Source of the DNA: Acheta domesticus
Lineage: Eukaryota; Arthropoda; Insecta; Orthoptera; Gryllidae
Direction of reading: 5' to 3'
NCBI GenBank assembly: GCA_031308135.1
Contig: JAHLJT010000631.1
Coordinates: 37,905,890 to 37,969,889 of the forward strand
DNA: 64,000 nucleotides
The notes under the pieces were generated by a model. That model was given only the letters and a program-made list of their open reading frames with translations. It ran no database searches and was not told where the DNA came from. Made by a program: the position numbers and the translations under genes. Below, piece after piece: positions 20,722 through 30,403 of this stretch; position 1 is the first letter of the stretch, and each line of letters starts with the position of its first letter.

Positions 20722-22396
20722 GAATACTGAAACTAGTGGTTCTACAGAATGGCACAGACTTTCCCGTATTAGTTTTTTATTTCTTTGGGTCTCCACTAGC
20801 AATTTCGAATTGCCACATATTCTTGCCAGCTGCCATCTATCACCGCCAAAAGTAAATTTTTACTTTCCCGTATACGTACGTATACACGGAGTGATCTACG
20901 TAGTATAGATAGATAGATAGATAGGGTTTATTCTACAATTGGGCTGATGTTGACCGGTGGCAGAATACAGAAAAACAAAAGTACATTAAAAGTACAAAAC
21001 ACAATTAACTATAAAAACAATATATAAAAAATCAATATAAAAAACAAACGAACATGCAACTGCATTTACATGCCTATACATACACAACAAATGAAACTAC
21101 ATATATTCTAACATTTAAGTAAATAAACTTACTTACATATCACACCAACATTCATACATACAAACATACACGCTTACATACATATCATACAAAGACAAAG
21201 GAACACTCGCATACACACCATCCTACAAGTATTCACTCACAATCATATTCAGACAAATATGGATAATCACTTTTACCTACAACATAATAATATACAATAC
21301 TTATAATAATTTTTACATTTCTAACACGTAAAACACTCGTTAACATCAATCAATAAATACGAACTTTTGTCAGAATAGCCTATAAAAGACGCTTAAGATT
21401 AGCGAAATAAACTACGAAATGAAATCACTTCACTGCACTTCACTTCACGTCGGGAAAGTTATGTAATTCTGCGCGAAAAAATGGCGAATTTTCGGCGGAA
21501 AAAAATTCATTACCAGGCCCTGATCACGAAAAAGTGAATAAAACCAGTTGCTAAATTAAGAAAAAATCCCCTAACATGTGGTGTAGCCAGAAACCCTATT
21601 CTTTAAATTTCTTGTAAGAATAGAGTAAAATACACTTTTTAACATGGTATAGGTCCGATTTTCACGGATAACTCTGAACTTTCGAAAATAGCAAAAGTTT
21701 AAAATTTTTTCGGCGTCTTTCTGGAACTACAAAATTGAAGATAGAAATTTTTCCTTCAAATAAATTTTTTTCTTCGTAGTGAGTTCTTTCTTTAAGTTCA
21801 TGTATATTTTTTGAAAATTTTAGTAGTTTTCGCGCAATATTGCGTGCAATATGTGCAATTTAAAAAAATTACAAAAACAAGATTTTCTCAAAAACGGCTT
21901 CAATTTTTTTCTTCAAACTTTTGGTAGGGATAGTCGTAAATGTACTCTATCAGATGACATAAAAGCCGTATTGCTCTATCGGTTGTTTTTTTCAAAAATT
22001 ACAAAAATGTAAATTTATCCACATGTTTCTCACGTTGACAATATTTACATTGGTGGCGATTTTTTCACATTATTATATTTACGAGTACATGTGCTTTAAA
22101 TAATGTCAAGTAAAGTTTTTTGAAAACACAACCGTTTTCTGTGAAAAGTACCTCAAATTTAGGCATTTTCGGAAACGTTCAAACGCCATTTCCTCATATA
22201 TGGCTGCATTTTTTTCTTCAAACTTTTGTGACGATTAGTGCTAATTGCACTGTTTAATATGACGTAAAGTTTAAGCTGAGTCAGTTTTCTGTTTTTTTAA
22301 ACAATTATATAAATGTAATTTTTTTCAAAGATCTCTCACATCTTTAATATGCACATTACCAGCAATTTGTAAAGATTATTATATTTGTGAGTGTAA
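20722..22396 (+). repeat. R1 repeat, copy F, with intact left end and a nested LINE tail
   Basis: It starts CTAGTGGTTCTACAGAATGG, the left terminal segment (20728-20860) that is the reverse complement of the R1 right end. TTTTTACTTTCCCGTATACG follows at 20866. Body units recur near 21895 and 22200. The right end is lost where a LINE 3' fragment takes over at about 22397. A CR1-like 3' end (20903-21450) is inserted inside it. This copy shows the left terminal segment and the TTTTTACTTTCCCG block to be contiguous. Confidence 0.7.
20903..21450 (-). mobile_element. CR1-like LINE 3' end nested in R1
   Basis: On the plus strand the insert opens with a (GATA)n tract (about 20903-20926) and GGTTTATTCTACAATTGGGC, then TGATGTTGACCGGTGGCAGA. 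This resembles the 3' ends at 4150 and 15190 (microsatellite, TTTATT, GGGC...GGC). The rest up to about 21450 is A/C-rich 3' UTR with runs such as ACATACA. R1 sequence resumes at GGGAAAGTTATGTAATTCTG. It is 5'-truncated and carries no coding sequence. Confidence 0.55.
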
Positions 22397-22765
22397 GTGC
22401 TTGTATGCTTGTATAGTCTTTGTACGTTACTTTACAAGGCATTGCCGGATGACATTAAACAGTTAATGTCGGTACACAAATTTAAGTTAAAAGTAAAATC
22501 TTTTCTGCTGCAAAACTGTTTCTATACAATTAGTGACAACACTGATCGTGAAAAAGAATGTTTATTTTAACAAAACAATGAAATATAATGAATTAGTTTA
22601 CGTTTGTATTGTATACACACCGCAGGGCTTAATGCATTTGAAATGCTTTTTTTATTGTAATGCATATTGCAAAGAAGCAATTCTAAAGCTCTTCTGAAAG
22701 TTGTCTTGCGTTCGTCACGTCGTTAGTGACTTGACCAATAGAGTTTAAGGATATCACCTTAATAC
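22397..22765 (+). mobile_element. LINE 3' end (RT C-terminus and 3' UTR), plus strand
   Basis: About 22430-22560 translates to LYNALPDDIKQLMSVHKFKL and KVKSFLLQNCFYTISDNTD, then a stop. That is the conserved tail of CR1/Jockey-type ORF2 (LP..IK......FK..LK.FLL...FYS..). A 3' UTR follows. Its last 145 bp (22617-22764) recur at 24018-24168. The 5' part is missing and the fragment abuts R1 copy F. Confidence 0.6.
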
Positions 22766-24017
22766 GCCTGTAACACGCAATGTACTTCAGCTTCCGGGTC
22801 AATGACCCCCATTTCAATCAGGTTTTTGTCCAGTTTTCCTGATCCATTGAGCAAATGCTGAGATGGCCCCTTGTTTTGCTTCCGGACATAAATGTAGCTT
22901 CACTGTGCGCACGTTTTGTTGAGCACTCCTTTTGCTTGTAATGGTAGGAGTAGAACTGATGTTCATTACTATTTTGTTAGCAATGCAGAAATCAGCAGTT
23001 CATTTACCGTTGAAATTGTTTTTTTATAACTCGGGAACAAACATCTTTCAAATTTTTATTGTTCTAAAATAATAATTATTTTTAAATTCTTGTTTCTAGT
23101 TTTTCAAATGTTGCTTTATTTTTTTTTTTTATTCTGGGCCTCAAGAAATATAATCTCTTTCCCCAAACGTCATATACATTATTTACGGTTTTTTGTCCAA
23201 ATAAACAAGGAGCTGGCGATATCTGGGCTTGCATCCGCTGGATGCGTTTCGTAGAGTCACGAGGCAAGAATACAGTTAGTGAAATAATTTGTACTGAAGT
23301 TTAGGCATAAGGTGCGCATATGTTGAAATAAAATAAAATTAAGCTTATGAAATAAACAGCTTGCTTGTCAGAACACAGGATGTGAGTATCTTCCAAATAG
23401 GTTTTGGAAAGAGTTTTCTTGTGAATTTCTACGAATATAATAACACTGAAATTTTAAAGGATATCGTAATTATTCATCTGTTTAATATTACAACTCCCAA
23501 TACATGACATGGTATATGGTATGACATGATATGGTATAACTATCGCATTTCTGCCAAGAATTAAATAAAATAACCTGAATCATAGGCAGACAAATAAGCA
23601 AGAAAAACTAATATTTACGAACTACGAGTAAAAGTCTCACATTTTAGAAAATTAGCATTCATTCACATTTTTATTTGCTTTATACTATGCACGGTCATGC
23701 TCCTATATTAATTTCCCATTCTCTATGTTTTTGAACGTATAATATTTTCTATATTGTATTACCTAACTTCCTCATCCCCCAATTTTTACGAACTGTCTTT
23801 TTTCTTTTCATATTCTGCGCTGATCTGCAAGCGTGGGCGATGTCATGTTCAATACCCATTCTAGTCAATATTATTCTCCTTTGTCATTATTGTCACACAT
23901 GTACCGCAATTTTGCATCCCCAGGTTCATGTCCAAGTACTTACGCACTAAAAGTGTACTAACAGGAACCTCTTAAATATTACTTTTACTACTTCCCCCAA
24001 TGAAGACAGGTCCGCGG
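22766..24017. other. Intronic sequence, nothing recognised
   Basis: AT-rich and without a supported gene. A palindrome-like run of ATGACATGGTATATGGTATG (23503-23540) is low-complexity only. Confidence 0.4.
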
Positions 24018-24168
24018 GGACACCGCAGGGCTTAATGCATTTGAAATGTTTTTTTTATTGTATTGTATATTGCAAAGAAGCAATTCTAAAGCTCTTCTGA
24101 AAGTTGTTTCTTGCGTTCGTCACGTCGTTAGTGACTTGACCAATAGAGTTTAAGGATATCACCTTATG
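24018..24168 (+). repeat. Second copy of the LINE 3'-UTR end
   Basis: Matches 22617-22764 with only a few differences (CACCGCAGGGCTTAATGCAT ... TTTAAGGATATCACCTTA). It lies about 100 bp from FAR exon 4. It is either a 5'-truncated copy of the same LINE or a segmental duplication. Confidence 0.75.
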
Positions 24169-24265
24169 CTTGGCGCTAAAACACGGTTTCAAGAATTGTT
24201 GTTCAGTGACGAACGTTCAGGGCAGGCGGTTCGGGAAGATTTGAAGCCGCAGATGCATCACCTAC

Positions 24266-24375
24266 CCACTGACGGCCGTACGATGGCCACGGGCAGGCGG
24301 TCCGAGTAGTGATCCACGATGTGCTCCGCCAGGTTCTTCGTGAATGTGTACGTGTTACGGTGAGGGCCCAAAATC
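24266..24375 (-). CDS. Fatty acyl-CoA reductase, exon 4 with catalytic YxxxK
   Basis: This 110-bp exon has acceptor CACAG and donor GTAGGT. Read with the base carried over from exon 3 it gives K-ILGPHRNTYTFTK, then NLAEHIVDHY and LPVAIVRPSV. NTYTFTK contains the catalytic tyrosine and lysine, Tyr224 and Lys228 counted from the exon 1 ATG. AEH and VAIVRPS are hallmark FAR segments. The exon is too short for simple ORF scanning and was found by looking for the motif between exons 3 and 5. Plus-strand LINE pieces flank it on both sides (24018-24168 and 24480-25612), so its intron boundaries sit close to old insertions. Confidence 0.9.
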
Positions 24376-24479
24376 CTGTGATCACAAAAATATTGTTTTA
24401 GACAGCATAAATGTAAAACCAAATTTGTCTTAATAACTTTACATGCTAATCAAATCAGTCATTACTGTGCCATTTTTCA

Positions 24480-25612
24480 TTAAGGTTACAACTTTATACT
24501 AAAGTGTGGGATATCGTGAAAAATGCAACCACATCATCTCGATGCCTTGTAGAGAATGTTATTTTAAAGGATAATGAAAGAAACGAGAAATCCGGAAAAA
24601 GTTACCAATCTCTTCAACAAACACTTTTCTAGAATTGCGTCTGATCTCAGGAAGGGAATAAAGACACAAAATTCAACATCTTACGCTTCCCAAAAAATTT
24701 CCGATATAATGTTTATTTCCGAAACTTCTCCTTACAAAATCCTCAGAATAGTCAGTAAACTAAAATATAAATATTCATCTCGTTTAGATGAATTCACGGA
24801 TTGTTTATTAAACACTTGTGCACCTGCCTTTATACATCCGTTAATTCACATTTTCAATGCTTCCTTACGTACAGGAATATTTCCAGATATTTCAAAACAG
24901 CAAAAATTAAGCCACAAAAAAAAGGAACAAAAACGATATTCAAAATTACCGGTCAATTTCTCTTTTGTCAGTTTTCTCAAAAATATTAGAGGCTTTTCTA
25001 CTCCCGAATGGAAACTTTCTTCTGGAAAAACAAAGCGTTTTCCGACACACAACTCAGTTTTAGAAAATCAAAATTTACGGAAACTACCATTTTTTCTTTT
25101 CTCAAAGATATTGCTTCATCAATAGACCAAAATGAAGTACCCATTGGAATATTCTTAGATCTTTCGAAAGCTTTTGACGTTTTTGACTATAACATCTTGC
25201 TCTCAAAATTGCCTTCGTATGCAATAGCCCTAGATTGGATAACTTGGTACCTTAAACATCAGACTCAAAGAGTAGAAATACTATACTGGTCCGAAAGGAC
25301 ATTACATACTTATGTTTCCAATTCTTTGCCAATTGAGCATGGGGTCCCGCAAGGTTCAATCTTAGGGCCTATCCTCTTTCTGTTATACGTAAGCGATATG
25401 CCCTCGTCTATTAAAAATGGAAGAACAGTTCTGTTTGCCGATGACACGAATGATCTTTGCAAGAAAGAAGCAGTAAATAGTACGATTTCAGAAGTTTCAA
25501 ATTGGTTTAATAATAACAAATTGATTGTTAACGAAAGAAAAACTTTCTATGCATTTTTGCATTTCAAATCAGCAATCGCTTGTTCCATTCCTTCACCCTA
25601 TTTATACTAATG
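24480..25612 (+). pseudogene. LINE reverse transcriptase fragment, antisense to FAR
   Basis: Three plus-strand frames spell part of a CR1/Jockey-type RT. LWDIVKNATTSSRC and VTNLFNKHFSRIASDLRKGI are the linker, and LIHIFNASLRTGIFPDISK leads to RT-2. FRKSKFTETTIFSFLKDIAS, GIFLDLSKAFDVFDYNILLS (first catalytic Asp), EHGVPQGSILGPILFLLYVS and VLFADDTNDL (FADD) follow. Shifts occur near 24920 and 25000. The frame stops at 25608 and the C-terminal part is missing here; the matching tail type occurs at 22430. It is a dead fragment in FAR intron 3. Confidence 0.75.
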
Positions 25613-26096
25613 TTTTCAACAAATTAATTTGTGATACCACTTGTATCTTATTCAGTGATTGAATCATATGTATTAACTACACACGTGTTTGCTAATTTCT
25701 GAATGAGTGACAGAACCTGAATTTTTCAGGAAACTCGAGACTCACAGCTTGCCTAATTAAATATATTGGTGGTCCTTCAAGGTCAATGAAGTTTCCAGAG
25801 GAATCAAAGTGGTTGACATGCAAGGGGTCACGCCCTAATTAATTCACTGTGCACTACTGCAAGTCACCCTCGCCATATACTATGCTTCTTTGTTTACATT
25901 AGATTCATTCTTTGGCTGAACACAGATTAGACTTTTACTGCAGTTTTCGTGAAGACTTTTTTGTTAAAATATTTAAATTCTTGCAATGTACGAGGGTATT
26001 TTATTTGTTGTTGTTGAGCATTGTTTGAGTTTTATTTTGGAAAACCGTTTGTGTGGTTTGTTTCGCGCTCCTTAGCAATAAAGGAGGAAGACTCAC
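25613..26096. other. Intron 3 sequence near exon 3, nothing recognised
   Basis: No coding frame or repeat border other than the intron side of the exon 3 donor. Confidence 0.5.
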
Positions 26097-26251
26097 TTGG
26101 TGGTGAGCGCGCGCAGGGCCACCGGGTCGTTCTTGCCCTGCGTCTCCACCAGCGCCAGGATGGAGCGCCAGTCGCCCGCCACCGGGTACAGCTCCTCTTC
26201 GAACTCGCGCTCGCCCACGTTGCAGAAGGTGGTCGACACATGCACGAACGC
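26097..26251 (-). CDS. Fatty acyl-CoA reductase, exon 3
   Basis: A 155-bp exon with acceptor TCGCAG and donor GTGAGT. It begins AFVHVSTTFCN (family consensus AFVHVSTAYCN), continues as GEREFEEELYPVAGDW and ends ALRALTTK, with the lysine codon split across the intron. It supplies roughly residues 164-215. VHVST is the conserved strand before the catalytic region, and its serine is the expected partner of the YxxxK pair in the extended short-chain dehydrogenase fold. The intron to exon 2 is about 7.0 kb and contains a SINE, a Penelope-like element, a palindromic MITE and an RTE-like remnant. No stop or frameshift is present. Confidence 0.9.
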
Positions 26252-26404
26252 CTGCGACAAGTGATTGAATGATCGATTGATTGTCAGTGATTCTGAGCGC
26301 ATGAACGCCTAAGATCAGTACTCCCGTAAGGGTAGAACGTTTTTATCGCGGTTGGTAACGGTGAACTTCCCTCACTGAATGGCGAGATCCAGCGCATAAC
26401 TACA

Positions 26405-26790
26405 CGTTAGCTTGCGGGGATTTCACCAACCAGGTGTCTCCCACCAGGAGGGTACCGCTCCAGCCGAGGAAAGCTCTAAGGCCCCCAGCGTCCAGTATAA
26501 TGCATGAAAATGTAAGTAAGAGGTTAGGATAGGAAAAGGAAGAAAAGATCGCGCGCGGTCCGTGGCCAGTTGGGGCTCCGGTATTCGCCTGGCATTCATC
26601 GGAGAAAGCACGACAAACTACCGACCAGAAAAGCTGGCCACTACAATTCTCCTCCAGACAGGACAAAACTCGATGTAGATTGATGGCTAGTGTCAAAAAT
26701 CCTACCGCCGTCGGGACTCGAACCCCAGTTCCACTCCATCAGAGGCCCTGCAGTGACATCAGTTGATGCACTGAGCCACCTCTGTCGGTG
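26405..26790 (-). repeat. tRNA-derived SINE (family S1), best copy
   Basis: On the minus strand the head reads GAGGTGGCTCAGTGCATCAA (A-box region, 26785-26760). About 50 bp on comes GGGGTTCGAGTCCCGACGG (B box GGTTCGAGTCC, 26730-26705), the spacing of an RNA polymerase III internal promoter. The body contains CGGACCGCGCGCGATCTTTT and ends near TTGGTGAAATCCCCGC. Related copies lie at 780-1160, 47205-47330 and 56090-56480. It lies in FAR intron 2. Confidence 0.75.
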
Positions 26791-26994
26791 CACATGTCAA
26801 GAGACGCGTCGAAAATAACTCCTAAACCTCGTTCTTGCTTGTGTGTGTGTGTATGTATTGAGGGACGCTCAGAGATACGATATCTGAAGCAGGAAATCCT
26901 AGGGGACCCTTTCTTTCAAACTAAAGTTCCGCCCCCGACAAACACAAACAGAATTCAGTTCTCCGTGCAATAGAAAGAGCTGATTTTTTTGGAA

Positions 26995-28930
26995 CACACT
27001 TTGCCTAAGGAGCCTCTAATTTTAGGCATTAGAGTGCTGCTCATAGTTCATAGTCTTTCTGAATAATGAACGGTTACGAGATAAGTATGTAACCGCCAAT
27101 GAAGGGGGGGGCAATAAAGAAGAAGGAGAATTAATTTTGTTTCTGATCATTAAACTGAAAAAGCAAGTTGTCATATATTCCAGTGAAAGTATTGGATTCT
27201 ATCGTAGTGTTTATTGTTTTATTGCAATGTTTATTGCAATGTTGGAATTTATTATGTGCAAAGTTTCTGATATAATTGCCGCGTTTTTCCGTGGTTCCTG
27301 GTCCAAAATTTAACATTTTCGAAATCCATGATATGCCCTGTCTCAATTTGGTGTCTCGACACTGAATTTAGTTTTTGAAAGGGTTCTCTTTTGTTCCTTT
27401 GATGTTCATATTGAAATGACCAACAACGTCTCGTCATAGACTCTTACGAGATCGTTGACATCATTCATCTAAGATGGTTATAATCGTGACCCGTTCCGAA
27501 TTTATATTAAAATTTTGGGCGCCAGGAACAGGTTACGTTAATTAAAAATGACTAATGCTTCCACAGCTAATTTCAACAAATGTATAAATGTCCGGCTAGC
27601 TGGGTCAATGGGTCCCGTTATGGATAATCGCTATCGCCTAGATAGCCGATTACTTGATCTGCCAACTGTACAGTATGGCGAGGAATCTGAAAGGGAATAA
27701 TTATCTATTTCTAACTATTTAACAATTTTGATTGACTAAATGAAACTCTTCTCATTTCCAAAAGAAAAAAAATTCAACAATTTATTTAACAATATTAACA
27801 ATTGTCTTGTCCATAGGTCATGACCTCGTTTTAAAATATATATCTTTTGTACTGCAGTCTTATTTACCGTCTTGGTCGCCGACGCCCCGCAGTCTCTTCT
27901 CACTTGAATGTAGGCGATCCCAAGTTCCGCTTCTCTCTTCTAATCTTGCAAAGTTGCCGACGCATCCAGCCCTCACTGACTAGAATATCTACCGGTTCTT
28001 AATTGGTATTCCGAGTTCCTAGTCTTCCCCAACTAGTGGTAAAACAGTAAAGTCCAAAACCGCAATATAAGAAAAAACTTTCAAAGTCCTAATCAAACTT
28101 CCCGTTGCACATCAACTTCCAGATTCCGAAAAACTATTGAGTCTCACTCGAAACTTACAAGTCCTACTTCACTAACGATCTCGCGAGCGATCTTTACTAC
28201 TCGACGACCACTATCAGAATGTCCAGTTCTCCCTGTTCTTTCGCCCTCAACGCTTCGGTATCCGTCCTTCGTTCCTCTTTTTTAAAACAAAACTACAAAA
28301 TTTGATAGTCTATTCTCCCTTAGCCAATCCATCCCCCTCTTATCAAACCAAGTAGCCACACCCTCGACAATCATTCTTTTTCAGACCAATCACACATTAT
28401 TTTATCTGTGTATCTAGCCAGCGCCCCCACCTATTCAAGGCCTGAATGCAGTTTGTTGACCTTGCCAACCACTGCGCCGGCGTTGCTAAGGCTGTATATC
28501 GCCATTTGCATACCCTTTTGTCCAACCCATTTACAGCCAATATTATTAACAAAATATTATATATTTTGGTATATCACAATATATTCTTTATTTTAGTTTT
28601 CGTAGGGTCTGACCAATATAGGCTTTGGGGCATTGAGAACCATTAATTTTATATACATCTTGTTTCTCCATTTTTTCAATTTTATTTTTGTGATTTCTAA
28701 TGATTTTTTTGTTCAAAATTGTGTGTACACATCTTAAATTTTCTCCTAGGAGAAGTTGTTTCACGAATGAACGTTCATTCAGTTTAATAATAATAATAAA
28801 AAAAATTGTCCTTTAACAATAAAAAAAAATATTGTTTCCCTCCCCCATTCTTTGACGGTTGCATACTTATCTCGTAACCGTGCATTATTCAGAAAGACTT
28901 AACTATGAGCAGCACAGTAATGCTCGCTCT
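26995..28930 (-). mobile_element. Penelope-like element remnant with inverted flanks
   Basis: The minus strand carries the GIY-YIG endonuclease end of a Penelope-like element in two parts. LLLGENLRCVHTILNKKI and EKQDVYKINGSQCPKAYIGQ (GIY-YIG core, about 28760-28600) lie to the right. SVSRHQIETGHIMDFENVKF with WTRNHGKTRQLYQK (27370-27255) lies to the left. The middle (27480-28560) is unrelated or decayed sequence, perhaps an insertion. A segment of about 75 bp with GGTTACGAGATAAGTATG (27075-27092) recurs inverted at 28860-28925, so the remnant is bracketed by inverted copies. Penelope elements often carry such terminal repeats. RT motifs were not found. Confidence 0.6.
27255..27437 (-). pseudogene. 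Penelope GIY-YIG domain, C-terminal part
   Basis: Reads HQRNKREPFQKLNSVSRHQI then ETGHIMDFENVKFW. The S..SQHQI.TGH.FDFEN pattern is the segment after the GIY-YIG core in Penelope-like ORFs. Downstream the frame shifts and the rest (NKFQHCNKHCNKTINTTIES) is decayed. It cannot be active. Confidence 0.6.
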
Positions 28931-29139
28931 TGTAAATATTGTAAATAAGGTGTATATTTTTAGATGTTTAAAAATTTTAGTTCCTGTCTTTGTTCGAAAG
29001 GTAAACTTCTGTTAACTTACATAAGTACTCGTTGAAACAACACGATATTATAGATATAGCTAATAATTTTACAATCATATTTGTAACTTAAATTTATAAC
29101 ATTTGTCAACTCTCTTAAAATGTTAAAAATTTTCATGTC

Positions 29140-29195
29140 TAAACCAGATGTCTGAGGATGGCTGTTGAGCTATAGCCGAAACGTCACGTCGCCGC
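29140..29195 (+). ncRNA. Degenerate hammerhead-ribozyme-like motif
   Basis: CTGAGGA (29152-29158; core consensus CTGATGA) is followed by a possible stem II GGCT/AGCC (29160-29163 with 29174-29177), then GAAAC (29178-29182) and a possible two-base-pair stem III before TC. Penelope-like elements are known to carry minimal hammerhead ribozymes in their terminal repeats. One core base is changed and I see no stem I pairing, so activity is unlikely. It lies 215 bp right of the Penelope remnant but on the other strand. Confidence 0.35.
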
Positions 29196-29289
29196 ATACA
29201 GTTAGTTGCTAATAATAAATAAAAATTGAATGTCTAAAATTCAAATGAACTGCTTGTTTGTTTTAATTATTATTACCAATAGACATTCA

Positions 29290-29640
29290 TGAAAGAAGAA
29301 TAAACTTAGGCAAAAATCTCGATCTTCAATATTGTAGTTGTGAAATGATAACATTTTGTCATTATCCAAAAGACGGAGAGTTCACCGAAATGGGTCTAGC
29401 ACCATATTTTGTTGAGTCCCTTATTACATACTAGGAGAAAACTTGAACAAAGTTTGGTGCTGTTTCAGGGAAAAAGCAATTTACAAAGTTTACCATTGCT
29501 TATGTTTCTCGCAAAATTCCACAAAAATTACTCATACTTTCGAAGAATGACCTTATTGAAGATCTGTCCTCCAGAAGATTTTATTAAAAACACTTTGATC
29601 TTCAATGTTATAGTTAGGGGGATAACGGCGGCTGGCGGCT
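29290..29640 (-). repeat. R1-related fragment (variant body)
   Basis: Contains CTTCAATATTGTAGTTGTGA, AATTACTCATACTTTCGAAG and TGACCTTATTGAAGATCTGT, which match the repeat unit of R1 copy C in the same orientation. No terminal segment is present. Confidence 0.45.
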
Positions 29641-30081
29641 GAGTGAAGGGGCAGTGCATGAAGTGGTCCCGAAAAACTCTATTATAAAAGCGTGAAAGAG
29701 AACGTAGCGCAAGTAAGTCAGCAGATACTGGCAGGCGGCACGTGTGCACACGTAAGGAATACTGGCGAAGGAATAATAAGATAGAAAACAAGCATTGATT
29801 ACTTTTCAGTTTGGTTAAAAGTTGGTTATAAATGACATGGTAAATGCATAAGGTTGACAAGAGACCGATGTCATGTAGTTCTGAACAGTGCGATCTGTGG
29901 AGCGAAGTAATTACTACACGTATCGTGGGAGCGAGTACAGCGCCGTCTAGGAAGGATTGAAGAAACTAATATACAACTCTTTCGGCACCGAAGTATTTTC
30001 TCAGAAACGCAATCTGGGGAATGTGAATGTACCTACATGCTATTTGGTGAGTACACCACAAACTAGTGAAGAAAGATGAAA
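29641..30081. other. Intron 2 sequence, nothing recognised
   Basis: No supported gene or repeat. Confidence 0.4.
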
Positions 30082-30339
30082 CTATACTGCGATTTCTCTA
30101 ACTTTGCCCCTGAAGGCCACTTAAATCCCATCTTCGCCATGGAATATGTCACGGCATTTCGCGTCTTTCTCGGTGTTGCCGGTAGAAGTCGCATGATCGC
30201 AAGCACTGCTTGATTCGGTCGCGATCTTGCGAAATCTAGCGGAACGACTGGGAAAGATGCGAAATACCGTGACATATTCCATCGCGAATATGGTTTTTGA
30301 GTGGCCTCGAGGGGCAAAGTTAAAAAAATCGCAATATAG
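30082..30339. mobile_element. Palindromic MITE (about 258 bp)
   Basis: The left arm (30082-30175: CTATACTGCGATTTCTCTAA, then CTTTGCCCCTGAAGGCCAC and ATGGAATATGTCACGG) is repeated in reverse complement at 30255-30339. The arms are about 85-95 bp and pair almost along their whole length, leaving an 80-bp centre that is itself partly symmetric (TCGCATGATCGCAAG / CTTGCGA). This is the shape of a foldback non-autonomous DNA transposon. No target duplication longer than 2 bp is evident. Confidence 0.75.
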
Positions 30340-30403
30340 CAGATAATTAGGACACCCGAGAGATTGAAATCACTGTGGAATACGTAGAACCAAGAATCCA
30401 AAA

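Noticed and set aside
26700..26785. Candidate tRNA gene from A and B boxes
   Set aside because: The arms do not fold as a complete cloverleaf and a long SINE body follows; the same head occurs in other copies. The same holds for 60900-60970.
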